A stretch of 21,628 nt of DNA from the NCBI GenBank assembly GCA_016207445.1, contig JACQPS010000165.1, forward strand, positions 1 to 21,628. Direction: 5' to 3'. Each line of letters starts with the position of its first letter. Positions within the stretch are counted from its first letter, which is position 1. Position numbers and translations under genes: made by a program. This DNA comes from Gemmatimonadota bacterium. GTDB taxonomy: Bacteria; Gemmatimonadota; Gemmatimonadetes; Longimicrobiales; RSA9. Shown here piece after piece: positions 5,019-12,809 of the stretch. Below the pieces are notes generated by a model. That model was not told the DNA's origin and made no database searches. It saw nothing but the letters and a program-made list of their open reading frames with translations.

Positions 5019-7515
5019 GCGGACCGGGCGACGTCGATTCCTGAAGGTGCTCGGCGCCGCGGGCGCCGCCGCCGGGGCCGGTACGCTCCCCGGCTGCGCG
5101 AGCTTCGGCTCGAAGGAGCACGAGCTCGCGAAAGACGCCGTCGCCAAAGCCCGTTGGGGCCGCGAGGCCGGCGCATGGATCCCGTCCTGCTGCAACATGT
5201 GCGGCGGCCAGTCCGGAATCCTCGTCCACGTGGTCGACGGCGTGGTGGAGAAGATCGAGCCCAACCACTGGAATCCGAATAACTACTCGAACATCTCGAG
5301 CGACTTTTTCGACGGCTACAGCGAGGCGTACGGCTGCAAGGAAGGCGGCGTCATCTGCCCCAAGGGGAACGCCGGCATCCTTCAGCTCTACGATCCCGAC
5401 CGGGTTAAGACGCCGCTCAAGCGGCGCAACCCCGAGCGGGTCCCGGGCGCCGATCCGCAATGGCAGGAGATCTCGTGGGAGCAAGCGCTCGATGAGATCG
5501 CCGGCAAGATGCGAGCCCTGCGTGACGCCGGCGACGCGCACCAGCTCTTGTGGATCAGCGAGGACCACTCGTTCACGCACATTCAGGATGATTTCTGCAA
5601 GCTGTTCGGCACTCCCAACTACGGTGTGCACTCGAACCTGTGCGACGTGGCCCGGAAGGCGTCGTTCAAGGTAGTCATGGGCCACGACCGCCCGCTCGCC
5701 GACTTCATACAAGCGAAGTACATCCTGCTCTTCGGTTGGAACCCGACGAGCGCGACCAAGTGGATTTTCCTGCCGCGCATCATCACGCGGGCGATCGAGC
5801 GGGGCGCGCGCCTGGTCGTCATCGACCCCTATCTGTCCGACACGGCGGCCAAGGCGCACGAATGGGTGCCGATCCGGCCCGCAACCGACGGCGCGCTCGC
5901 CCTCGCCCTGGGCCACGTCATCGTGCGCGACGAGCTCTACGACCGCGAGTTCGTGCAGAAGTGGACGGTCGGGTTCGACCGGTACCGCGACTACATCCGG
6001 GACAAGACGCCCGAATGGGCCGAGGCGATCACTTCGGTGCCGGCCGCAACCATCGAGCGGCTGGCGCGCGAGCTCGCCGCGACCAAGCCCGCGCTCGTCG
6101 ACGTCTGGAGCGGCCCGGGCCAGCACAGCAACGGCGTCCAGGGAGGCCGCGCGATCGCGATGCTCAACACGCTGGTCGGGGCCTGGGATCGTCCTGGCGG
6201 GATGGTGATCCCGGACAAGCGCGGCGAGAAGCACACCGAGGTAGAGCCGGACGAGCGGGCCGAACACACGCTCAAGCAAGCGCGGTTCGACGAGCTCGAG
6301 AAGTACCCGCTCGGGCACAAGTCGGGGGTCTACACCCGGCTGTTTTCGAACCTGGCCGAGGGAGGAGGGCCCTACGCGGCGAAGATGCTGATGTGCATCT
6401 TTCAGAACCCGATGATGTCGGTTCCCGGCACACCCATCGTCGCGCGCGCCTTGGCCCGGCTCGAAACCGTCGTCGTCATCGACACCATGATGAGCGAGAC
6501 GGCGATGATGGCCGATTACGTTCTGCCGGGAACGGTATACCTGGAGCGCTACGACCTGAACTCCCACTGGGTCACCTGGCCCGTGCTCGGCCTCCGCCAG
6601 CCGGTGGTCAAACCGTTGTTCGGCCAGCCCGCCGAGTACGAGGTCGTCGCCGCGCTCGGTCGCCGGCTCGGCCTGCGCGATAAGTCCGGCAAGGACTTCT
6701 TCCGGACCGGCCCGCTCTCCGGCGCTCCGCTCGAGGATCTGACAGCCTGGTACGAGGACTATCTTTCGAACGAGCTCAAGAAGGGAGCGCCGGGGATCAC
6801 GCTGGAGCAGCTCAAGTCCTTGCCCGGCGCGGTATGGGTAGATCGAGGCGGGACGAAGTACGAGAAGTACGCTGAGCCGATCCCCACGGGGAAGCTTGCC
6901 GTGGCCTGGTTCGATGGCGACCGGCGCGCGGACGGAACCGCGGTCTATGACAGGCCGAAGGACCGGGGCGGCAGGCGGATCGGCACCGTGATCGGCGGTG
7001 TGCCCGTCACCGGCTTCGCCACGCCGAGCGGCAAGGTCGAGTTCTTCTCCGCCAAGCTGGCGGAAAAGAAGGACGCCCTCGGCCGTGCGGTCGATCCCCG
7101 GCCCGTCTACGCCCCGCGCGACTGGCAGCCGTCGCCGGAGTACCCGCTGTTCCTGATCAACTGGAAGGAAACGAGCCACACGCACACGCGCACCCAGAAT
7201 AACCCGTGGCTGCTCGACATTAAGCCCGAGAACCCGTTGATCGTTCACCCCGACACGGCGGCGCGCTTCCGGGTCGCCGACGGTGACACGGTCGTGGTCG
7301 AGTCGCCGTACGGCAGCGTCACGGCCCGTGTCGCGACATCGCGCCGCATGCATCCCGAGGTCGTCGGGCTCCAGCACGGTTTCGGCCACTGGGCGCTCGG
7401 TCGGCAGGCCCGCGGCCGGGGCACCTCGGATGCCGCGCTCCGGCCGGCCACGGCCGATCCGCTGTCCGGGATGGCGCTCCACAAAGAAACCTGTGTTCGC
7501 CTGCGCCGGATCTGA
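5002..7515 (+). CDS. Tat-exported molybdopterin oxidoreductase, PsrA/PhsA-like lipoprotein, complex 1
   Basis: An 837-residue member of the DMSO reductase superfamily. The Tat motif GRRRFLKVLG (9-18) leads into a short hydrophobic stretch ending LPGC (Cys32), a lipobox, suggesting a lipid-anchored periplasmic enzyme. The cluster region has Cys64-x2-Cys67-x3-Ser71 and then Cys119-Pro-Lys-Gly, so serine stands where the third cysteine is expected. Extra cysteines are at 63 and 112. NYGVHSNLCDVARKAS places Cys214 where PsrA/PhsA enzymes supply the Mo ligand. INWKETSHTHTRTQN near the C-terminus fits the molybdopterin-binding domain. The likely substrate class is a sulfur compound or other oxyanion, but it is not determined. 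ATG 5002 follows GGGGAGG; an upstream in-frame start at 4939 is rejected because it precedes the Tat motif with unrelated sequence. Confidence 0.82.
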   Translation: MYPFDERTGRRRFLKVLGAAGAAAGAGTLPGCASFGSKEHELAKDAVAKARWGREAGAWIPSCCNMCGGQSGILVHVVDGVVEKIEPNHWNPNNYSNISSDFFDGYSEAYGCKEGGVICPKGNAGILQLYDPDRVKTPLKRRNPERVPGADPQWQEISWEQALDEIAGKMRALRDAGDAHQLLWISEDHSFTHIQDDFCKLFGTPNYGVHSNLCDVARKASFKVVMGHDRPLADFIQAKYILLFGWNPTSATKWIFLPRIITRAIERGARLVVIDPYLSDTAAKAHEWVPIRPATDGALALALGHVIVRDELYDREFVQKWTVGFDRYRDYIRDKTPEWAEAITSVPAATIERLARELAATKPALVDVWSGPGQHSNGVQGGRAIAMLNTLVGAWDRPGGMVIPDKRGEKHTEVEPDERAEHTLKQARFDELEKYPLGHKSGVYTRLFSNLAEGGGPYAAKMLMCIFQNPMMSVPGTPIVARALARLETVVVIDTMMSETAMMADYVLPGTVYLERYDLNSHWVTWPVLGLRQPVVKPLFGQPAEYEVVAALGRRLGLRDKSGKDFFRTGPLSGAPLEDLTAWYEDYLSNELKKGAPGITLEQLKSLPGAVWVDRGGTKYEKYAEPIPTGKLAVAWFDGDRRADGTAVYDRPKDRGGRRIGTVIGGVPVTGFATPSGKVEFFSAKLAEKKDALGRAVDPRPVYAPRDWQPSPEYPLFLINWKETSHTHTRTQNNPWLLDIKPENPLIVHPDTAARFRVADGDTVVVESPYGSVTARVATSRRMHPEVVGLQHGFGHWALGRQARGRGTSDAALRPATADPLSGMALHKETCVRLRRI

Positions 7516-7532
7516 TCAGTGGGAGGCGGACC

Positions 7533-8615
7533 GTGAAACTGCCGACTTCGCTCATCATCGCTCTGCTGCTTGCGGCCCCGACGATCCGGGCCCAGACCGC
7601 GATGGCGGGAGCCGCCGCGGACACCCTGCCGCCCAGGGCTCCGGCGCAATGGTACGAGAAGATGCGCATCAGCGGTCTGCTGTTCGGCGACGTCTACTGG
7701 GTCGCGGCGCACCACGACTCGGAGCTGGAGGATCGCAATGGGTTCTGGATCCGCCGGATTTATCTCACGTTCGACAACCAGCTGAGCGAGGCGTTCGACG
7801 CCCGCCTCCGCTTCGAGGTGGCGAGCCCGGGCGACTTCGCGAGCGCGGCCAACCTCGATCGGCCGATGGTCAAGGACGCCTACCTGCGGTGGAAAGGGGG
7901 GCATCACCAGGCGCTCCTGGGGATCTCGCCCTCGCCGACCTACGAGGTCGTCGAAACGCTGTGGGGATACCGCTCGGTCGAGAAGACGCCCGCCGATCTC
8001 CAGCGGCTGAGTCCGTCGCGCGATTTCGGCCTCGCCCTGCGGGGCGAGCTCACGCCCTCGAAGACCGTTCGCTACCACCTCTTCCTGGGAAACGGCGCCG
8101 GCACGGGCACCGAGACCAACAAGGGGAAGAAGGCGATGCTGTCGCTCGGCTTCGAGCCCGATCCGAGGCTGGTCCTCGAGCTGTATGGCGACTACGAGGA
8201 CCTGCCGGGTGACACCAGCCGATCCGTGCTCCAGGCCTTTGCCAGCTTCCGGTTCGACCGCGGGCGGCTGGGTATACAGGTCTTCCGTCAGTGGCGCGAT
8301 CACGGCGAAGAGGGCGAGAGTGAAACGATCGACTTCGGGTCCGTCTTCGGGGTCGTCGATCTCCAGGAGAGGCTCAGTCTTCTCGCCCGCTACGACCACA
8401 TGTTCGACGCAAACCCCGAGGGGCCGAAGATCGCGTACCTGCCGCTGCACGCGCGCTCGCAATCGAATCTCCTCATCCTCGGATTGGAGTACCGGCCGCT
8501 GGCGACAGTCAGCGTGATTCCCAACGTCGAGTACGTCTTCTATCAGGCTTCCACAGGCGCGGGTGCGCCGGACGGCGACTGGATCCCGCGGCTCACCTTC
8601 AGTTACCGCTTCTGA
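7533..8615 (+). CDS. Outer-membrane beta-barrel porin
   Basis: A 360-residue protein with a classical signal peptide (KLPTSLIIALLLAAPTIRAQ) and then alternating amphipathic strands rich in aromatic and charged residues, for example FWIRRIYLTFDNQL and LLILGLEYRPL. It ends in SYRF, the terminal phenylalanine used for barrel assembly. It resembles phosphate-selective or general anion porins of the OprP/OprO kind, although substrate is unknown. GTG start with GGGAGG about 7 bases upstream, 17 bases after the catalytic gene. Its position in the complex 1 operon suggests that it admits the anionic electron acceptor or exports its product (inference). Confidence 0.78.
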   Translation: MKLPTSLIIALLLAAPTIRAQTAMAGAAADTLPPRAPAQWYEKMRISGLLFGDVYWVAAHHDSELEDRNGFWIRRIYLTFDNQLSEAFDARLRFEVASPGDFASAANLDRPMVKDAYLRWKGGHHQALLGISPSPTYEVVETLWGYRSVEKTPADLQRLSPSRDFGLALRGELTPSKTVRYHLFLGNGAGTGTETNKGKKAMLSLGFEPDPRLVLELYGDYEDLPGDTSRSVLQAFASFRFDRGRLGIQVFRQWRDHGEEGESETIDFGSVFGVVDLQERLSLLARYDHMFDANPEGPKIAYLPLHARSQSNLLILGLEYRPLATVSVIPNVEYVFYQASTGAGAPDGDWIPRLTFSYRF

Positions 8616-8643
8616 GATCCAAACCAGAGGAGGGAGGCGTCCC

Positions 8644-8979
8644 TTGACGCGCGAGCCGACACCGCCGAGGACCTTCGAGCAGTTCATCGCCCGCTACCCC
8701 AAGCTCGGACGCGCCTGGGATCAGATCGCCGAGGCGGGCGCCGACGGTCCGCTGGACGAGAGAACGCAGCGCCTGATCAAGCTCGCGGTCGCCGTGGGGG
8801 CGCTGCGCCAGGGCGCGGTCCACGCCAACGTGCGCAAGGCGATCGCCATGCGGATCCCGCGCGAGGAGATCGAACAGGTGGTGGCCCTCGCCGCCGGCAC
8901 GCTCGGACTGCCCGCTTCGGTGGCGGTCTATTCCTGGATGCAGGACTTGTGGGAGGCGCAGCCTGGCTCCTCGAATTGA
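8644..8979 (+). CDS. Carboxymuconolactone decarboxylase/AhpD-like protein lacking the redox cysteines
   Basis: A 111-residue helical protein. LGRAWDQIAEAG, LDERTQRLIKLAVAVGAL, GAVHANVRKAIAM and IPREEIEQVVALAAGTLGLPA follow the AhpD/CMD fold. In peroxidase-active AhpD members a CxxC precedes the conserved histidine; here the equivalent stretch RQGAVHANV has no cysteine, so a disulfide-based peroxidase role is unlikely. The start is probably TTG at 8644, because GAGGAGGGAGG lies just before it. The upstream ATG at 8563 would overlap the porin by 53 bases. It belongs to the complex 1 operon, with an unknown role such as ligand binding or enzyme maturation. Confidence 0.68.
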   Translation: MTREPTPPRTFEQFIARYPKLGRAWDQIAEAGADGPLDERTQRLIKLAVAVGALRQGAVHANVRKAIAMRIPREEIEQVVALAAGTLGLPASVAVYSWMQDLWEAQPGSSN

Positions 8980-9029
8980 GCAGCGTCACGTGATAACGCC
9001 GCAGACGGCTGGGCACGGAGTCCCGGCAG

Positions 9030-9363
9030 ATGGTGAGGCCGGTTCGGCAAGCACGCGTGCACGTTTGCCGCTACTCGAGCCGCCCGCCGCACAGCAACGT
9101 ATCCGCGCGTTTGCGGCACGGCTGCCCTCCGAGCTTGCTCGTGATCGAGGGGTTCTCGCGCTACGGCCTTGCCTCGGTCGAGATCGAGGAGAGCGGCGCG
9201 TGTTTCGATCTCACGCGCGTCGCGGGGGAACCGCGCCGGTGGCGCCTGCGTCGGCCCGAGCCGCATAGCCTGCGTCCAGTTTTCCCCGAGCGGCTCCTGC
9301 GCCGCCTCGCTGCGGACATGCTGGGGGCCAGGGAAGCCGCTGGCACCGGTTGCCGCAGTCTGA
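9030..9363 (+). pseudogene. Possible small gene with a frameshift in a G-run
   Basis: From ATG 9030 (GGAG 9 bases upstream) about 95 codons read with high GC at third positions, like the neighbouring genes. They include PPSLLVIEGFSRYGLASVEI, FDLTRV and FPERLLRRLAADML. I do not recognise the family. After about 9330 the third-position bias vanishes and the frame runs on to 9572 through a terminator hairpin. Removing one G from the run at 9323-9327 would switch to a frame that stops at 9361-9363, just before that hairpin. Either the sequence has an indel, the gene is decayed, or the frame is chance. Confidence 0.3.
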
Positions 9364-9383
9364 ACGGGCACGGCCCCGCGGGG

Positions 9384-9419
9384 CGAACCGCGGCGCCGCT
9401 TGGGCAGTGCCGCGGTTCG
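9384..9419 (+). terminator. Candidate intrinsic terminator of complex 1 operon
   Basis: CGAACCGCGGC (9384-9394) and GCCGCGGTTCG (9409-9419) are perfect 11-base inverted arms around a 14-base loop, followed on the plus strand by TTTCGTCT. The stem is strong but the U-tract is short and interrupted. Its place after the last plausible gene of the complex 1 operon and before the promoter of complex 2 supports a terminator. Confidence 0.6.
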
Positions 9420-9473
9420 TTTCGTCTCGGGCATAGCACTCACCGATTCTCCACCAGACAGCCTCTTGTCGCG

Positions 9474-9542
9474 TATCGAACGTCCGCTCCAACCGGCCAG
9501 CCGCTTCCCACACCGCCCCTTACGCCGGGACTTTTCGCGACA
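9474..9542. promoter_or_regulatory. Candidate enhancer (UAS) element, copy 2, with degenerate palindrome
   Basis: This is a diverged copy of 2231-2298. The palindrome part (9474-9493) keeps ATCGAACGTCCG but its right arm has decayed. Then come a similar linker with TTCCCACA (9505-9512) and GGGACTTTTCGCGACA (9527-9542), identical over 16 bases to copy 1, at almost the same spacing (53 versus 52 bases from palindrome start to the block). It is about 245 bases upstream of the complex 2 promoter. A shared regulator is inferred. Confidence 0.55.
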
Positions 9543-9784
9543 GCAGAGCGTCATGCCATGGCTCGAAGATAACCAAGCCGTCCCGGCAATGGCCCGAGGC
9601 GGGGAAGTGGGACCACGAAAAGGCCGTTGGGTTTTCCGGCCCTCGCTCTCACCGATGAGGTCGGCTTTGTTAAGCGTTTATGCGACTTTGGGCCATTTCG
9701 TCCCAGCAACGCGGCGCGCAGCTTCTGTGATCGGAAAACAGCAACTCGCGTCGTCGTCAGGAGTTAGGTGATTTTTCCGGTGAG

Positions 9785-9800
9785 GGGAACGGGCATTGCT
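9785..9800 (+). promoter_or_regulatory. Candidate sigma-54 promoter of complex 2 operon
   Basis: GGGAACGGGCATTGCT has GG (9786-9787) and GC (9798-9799) at the required spacing, ACG after the -24 dinucleotide, and a perfect TTGCT -12 box. Predicted start is near 9811, about 50 bases before the ATG at 9862. The operon encodes its own sigma-54 activator, so positive autoregulation is likely. Confidence 0.6.
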
Positions 9801-9861
9801 TGCGGGCGTTTCCGCCGCCCGCTGGCTGAATGCTAGCAGTGAACGACCTGCCGGAGGATTG

Positions 9862-10362
9862 ATGCTGCGGGGTTTCTGGATCGCCGGCGTTTCTCTGCTG
9901 CTGGTCATCGGCGCCGTGCTCGTGGGCTCTGGGCGCGAGCGCTCTGTCCGGCAGCCGATACAGTTCAACCACGCGAAGCACAAGGCGGCGGGCCTCGAGT
10001 GCTCGTTCTGCCATCAAGGAGTCGATGGCCAGGCGTTCGCGGGCCTGCCGCCGCTGGAGACGTGCGCAATCTGTCACACGGCGCCGATGACGGAGAGCGC
10101 GGAAGAAGCCAAGCTGGCCACGCTCATCGTCAAAGGTGAGCCGGTGCCATGGCAGCGGCTGTACGGCCTGGCGCCGCACGTGTTCTTTTCGCATCGCCGG
10201 CACCTGCAACTGGCCCAGCTCGAGTGCAAGACGTGTCATGGTCCCATCGAGGATGCGACGACCCCGCCCGTGCGCCCGGCCGTGAAGCACTCCATGAAGT
10301 GGTGCATGAGCTGCCACGAGCAACGGGGTGCCTCACTGGACTGCATGGCCTGCCATCGATAG
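9862..10362 (+). CDS. Membrane-anchored pentaheme cytochrome c (QrcA-like), complex 2
   Basis: A 166-residue protein. An N-terminal hydrophobic segment (FWIAGVSLLLVIGAVLVG, about residues 5-22) acts as an uncleaved anchor or signal. Five CxxCH haem-c sites start at Cys47, Cys68, Cys122, Cys148 and Cys161. Extra histidines (FNHAKH, SHRRH, VKH) are positioned as distal ligands, as in cytochrome c3/c7-type domains. In Qrc and alternative complex III, a multihaem cytochrome of this kind is the first gene of the cluster and exchanges electrons with periplasmic cytochromes; QrcA has six haems, this one five. ATG 9862 follows GGAGG at 4 bases; the frame is open back to 9796 but lacks a better start. 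The next gene starts 19 bases downstream. Confidence 0.85.
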   Translation: MLRGFWIAGVSLLLVIGAVLVGSGRERSVRQPIQFNHAKHKAAGLECSFCHQGVDGQAFAGLPPLETCAICHTAPMTESAEEAKLATLIVKGEPVPWQRLYGLAPHVFFSHRRHLQLAQLECKTCHGPIEDATTPPVRPAVKHSMKWCMSCHEQRGASLDCMACHR

Positions 10363-10381
10363 GAGATCGACAGGAGGCGGT

Positions 10382-12796
10382 GTGGAGGTAAGTCGGCGGA
10401 AGTTTCTGCAGCTCACGGTGGTGTCCACTGCGGGTGTCGCGCTCGGCGACGGCGGCACACAGCTCGGGAACGTACTCCAGGCGTCCGAGCAGGAAGAGCG
10501 CGTTCCGAACGGAGTCGAGCAGTGGCTGCGGACGACGTGCACCCTTTGCCCCGGCGGTTGCGGCGCGCGTGTGCGGCTCATCGATACGCGCGCGGTCAAG
10601 CTGGACGGCAATCCGCTGCACCCGGTGACCCGCGGCGGTTTGTGTCCCGTGGCGGAAGCGGCGCTGCAACTGGTTTACAGTCCGGATCGCCTGACCGAAC
10701 CGATGCTGCGCGTCGGCGGGCGCGGCCAGGGGGAATGGCAGCCACTGAGCTGGGAGCGTGCATTGCAGATCCTGGCCGACGGGCTGCGCTCACACCGGGA
10801 CAAGGAGGGAGCGGAGACGCTCCTGCTGGTGCTCGGGCGTTCGCATGGGCTGGCGCCGGAGCTATTGCGCCGCTTTGCCCACGCCTATGGCACGCCGGAA
10901 GTGCTGGAGCTGACGTCGGGCGATCCGGCCGCGGACGCGCTCTGGCTCACGCAGGGCATTCGTACGACACCGGCATACGATCTGGAGAACGCCCATTACG
11001 TGCTGAGCTTTGGCGTGCCCCTCGTCGATGGTTGGCATGGACCCGTGCGGCAGATGCTCGCGCTGGCGGAAATGCGCCAGGCGACGCCCGGACACCGAGG
11101 AAAGCTGGTACAACTGGAGGCGCGGCTTTCGCCCACGGCCGCGAAGGCGGACGAATGGATCCCGCTCGCTCCGGGGACGGAGGGCGCCCTCGCGCTCGGC
11201 ATCGCCCACGTGCTCGTCGCCGAGGGGTTTTACAACCCCGCGTTCGTGGCGGAGCGGACGTTCGGCTTCGAGGATTCGACGGATGCGGCGGGAAATCGCC
11301 AGCCGGGCTTCCGGTCCATGGTTCTGGAGCAGTACGCCCCCGCTCGCGTTGCCCAGATCACGGGGGTCAGCGAAGAGACGATTCGCCGTCTGGCGACCGA
11401 GTTCGCCCGCTTCGGGCCGGCTCTGGCGATTGGGCCTATCGGCGGCCACAGCAACGCCGTCGAGAGCGCACTCGCGGTGCACGCGCTGAATGCGCTGGTC
11501 GGCGGCATCGAGTCCGTTGGTGGTGTGCTTGTGCCGCCCGTTCCTGTATTCCCTGAACTACCGCCCGTCGACCCGGATCCCAAGGCCAGGGAGGGCCTCG
11601 CCTCGGCCCAGCGCAGTCCGGGCGATGCATTGCTGCCGCTGAACGGCCGTGTGGCCAACCTGGCTCCCTGGCTGGAGCGCCTCTCCGACGTCACCAAAGT
11701 GCTGCTGCTGTGGGACGCCAACCCGCTTTTCAGCGATCCAGAAGCCAAGCGGTGTCACGAGGCGCTCGAAAAGATTCCGTTGATTGCCACGATCGCGCCC
11801 TTCCTGGATGAGACCGCGGCTTTTGCCGACCTCGTCCTGCCGGAAAGCACCTTCCTCGAGAGCTGGGACGTGCTGGACTCTGCGCCCGGTCTGCCGGACC
11901 AACTCGTTGGCCTGACGCAGCCCGCGCTCGCTGCGCGTGGCCAGGCGAAGAGCGCGGGCGAGATCGTGCTCGCCTTGGCTCGAGAATTGGGCGGGAGCAT
12001 CGGTGCGGCCTTCCCATGGGAGAGCATGGAGCAGGTGGTGCGCGCAAAAGTCGACGGGCTGGTTCGCGACGCGCAGGGCGGCGTCTTTCCGGAAGCGGCC
12101 GCCGCGCAAGGGAACGAGGCCGCTGCGACACCGGATTACGAGTCTCCCGATGCGCTCTGGCAGGATCTGCTGAACCGCGGCGGATGGTCCGGGCGACCGC
12201 GCGAATACGGCAACTGGCGCCGGGCCCTGCAAACGCGCTCCGGAAAATACGAGTTCTCCTCGCAGAATCTGCGGGACGCGATCACGGCCGCCGTGCCCCG
12301 CGAACCGATGCGGGCGCTCCTCAAGACTTTTGACGCCGATTTCACGGACCCGCGCCTTCTGCTTCCGCACTACTCCACGCCGCTTCCGGAGGACGTGGAC
12401 GGCTTCCCGCTGCGGCTGCTCCTGTTTCGCACGCTCGCGCTCGGTGCGGGCGAGCACGCCAACCAGCCCTTCCTCCAGGAGATCGTCGCGCCACACGTGA
12501 ACGTGCAGTGGGACTCGTGGGCCGAGCTGAATCCGGTGACCGCGGCGTCGCTCCAGATCGCTGATGGCGACTGGATCTGGCTGGAGTCGCCGCACGGCCG
12601 CATCCGGGTCAGGGCGAAGCTTTGGCCGGGTATCGTCCCCGGAGCCGTCGCCCTGCCGCTCGGACAGGGGCACACGGCGGTCGGGCAGTACGCGCGCGGT
12701 ACGGGCGCCAATCCCATCGCGCTGCTCTCGGCTACGCGGGATCCGCTGAGCGGTGCGGCAGTTTTGTCGGCGCGAGTGCGAGTGACCAGGGCGTGA
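10382..12796 (+). CDS. Molybdopterin-oxidoreductase-like subunit without obvious Mo ligand (QrcB-like), complex 2
   Basis: An 804-residue protein of the DMSO reductase superfamily, beginning with a Tat motif (SRRKFLQLTV) and so exported. A canonical cluster motif is present: Cys53-x2-Cys56-x3-Cys60-x27-Cys88. However, Cys88 is followed by PVAE rather than the usual x-Lys/Arg-Gly, losing the residue that normally bridges cluster and pterin. Where catalytic enzymes supply Cys, Ser, Asp or selenocysteine to Mo, this protein has LTSGDPAADALWLTQG with no clear ligand. This matches the idea of a scaffold or electron-transfer subunit, as in QrcB and ActB, rather than an active oxotransferase. GTG 10382 is chosen because AGGAGG ends 4 bases before it and the twin arginines follow at once; the longer frame from 10328 overlaps the cytochrome gene. 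Confidence 0.8.
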   Translation: MEVSRRKFLQLTVVSTAGVALGDGGTQLGNVLQASEQEERVPNGVEQWLRTTCTLCPGGCGARVRLIDTRAVKLDGNPLHPVTRGGLCPVAEAALQLVYSPDRLTEPMLRVGGRGQGEWQPLSWERALQILADGLRSHRDKEGAETLLLVLGRSHGLAPELLRRFAHAYGTPEVLELTSGDPAADALWLTQGIRTTPAYDLENAHYVLSFGVPLVDGWHGPVRQMLALAEMRQATPGHRGKLVQLEARLSPTAAKADEWIPLAPGTEGALALGIAHVLVAEGFYNPAFVAERTFGFEDSTDAAGNRQPGFRSMVLEQYAPARVAQITGVSEETIRRLATEFARFGPALAIGPIGGHSNAVESALAVHALNALVGGIESVGGVLVPPVPVFPELPPVDPDPKAREGLASAQRSPGDALLPLNGRVANLAPWLERLSDVTKVLLLWDANPLFSDPEAKRCHEALEKIPLIATIAPFLDETAAFADLVLPESTFLESWDVLDSAPGLPDQLVGLTQPALAARGQAKSAGEIVLALARELGGSIGAAFPWESMEQVVRAKVDGLVRDAQGGVFPEAAAAQGNEAAATPDYESPDALWQDLLNRGGWSGRPREYGNWRRALQTRSGKYEFSSQNLRDAITAAVPREPMRALLKTFDADFTDPRLLLPHYSTPLPEDVDGFPLRLLLFRTLALGAGEHANQPFLQEIVAPHVNVQWDSWAELNPVTAASLQIADGDWIWLESPHGRIRVRAKLWPGIVPGAVALPLGQGHTAVGQYARGTGANPIALLSATRDPLSGAAVLSARVRVTRA

Positions 12797-12809
12797 ACAA
12801 CGAGGAGCG

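Larger units (their letters stand above)
8980..9861. other. Intergenic region between complex 1 and complex 2 operons
   Basis: 882 bases without a secure intact gene. The left half holds a coding-like but apparently frameshifted frame (9030-9363) and a strong hairpin terminator (9384-9419). The right half holds a copy of the regulatory element seen near 2259 (9474-9542), further GTCCCA/TGGGAC half-sites at about 9607 and 9699, and a candidate sigma-54 promoter (9785-9800). A hairpin with 7-base arms (9802-9822) sits at the predicted transcription start of complex 2. Confidence 0.65.

Noticed and set aside
4816..7482. 888-residue minus-strand open frame
   Set aside because: It is antisense to the complex 1 catalytic gene, a common effect of high GC with strong third-position bias. 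It has no recognisable domain and the plus-strand gene is clear.
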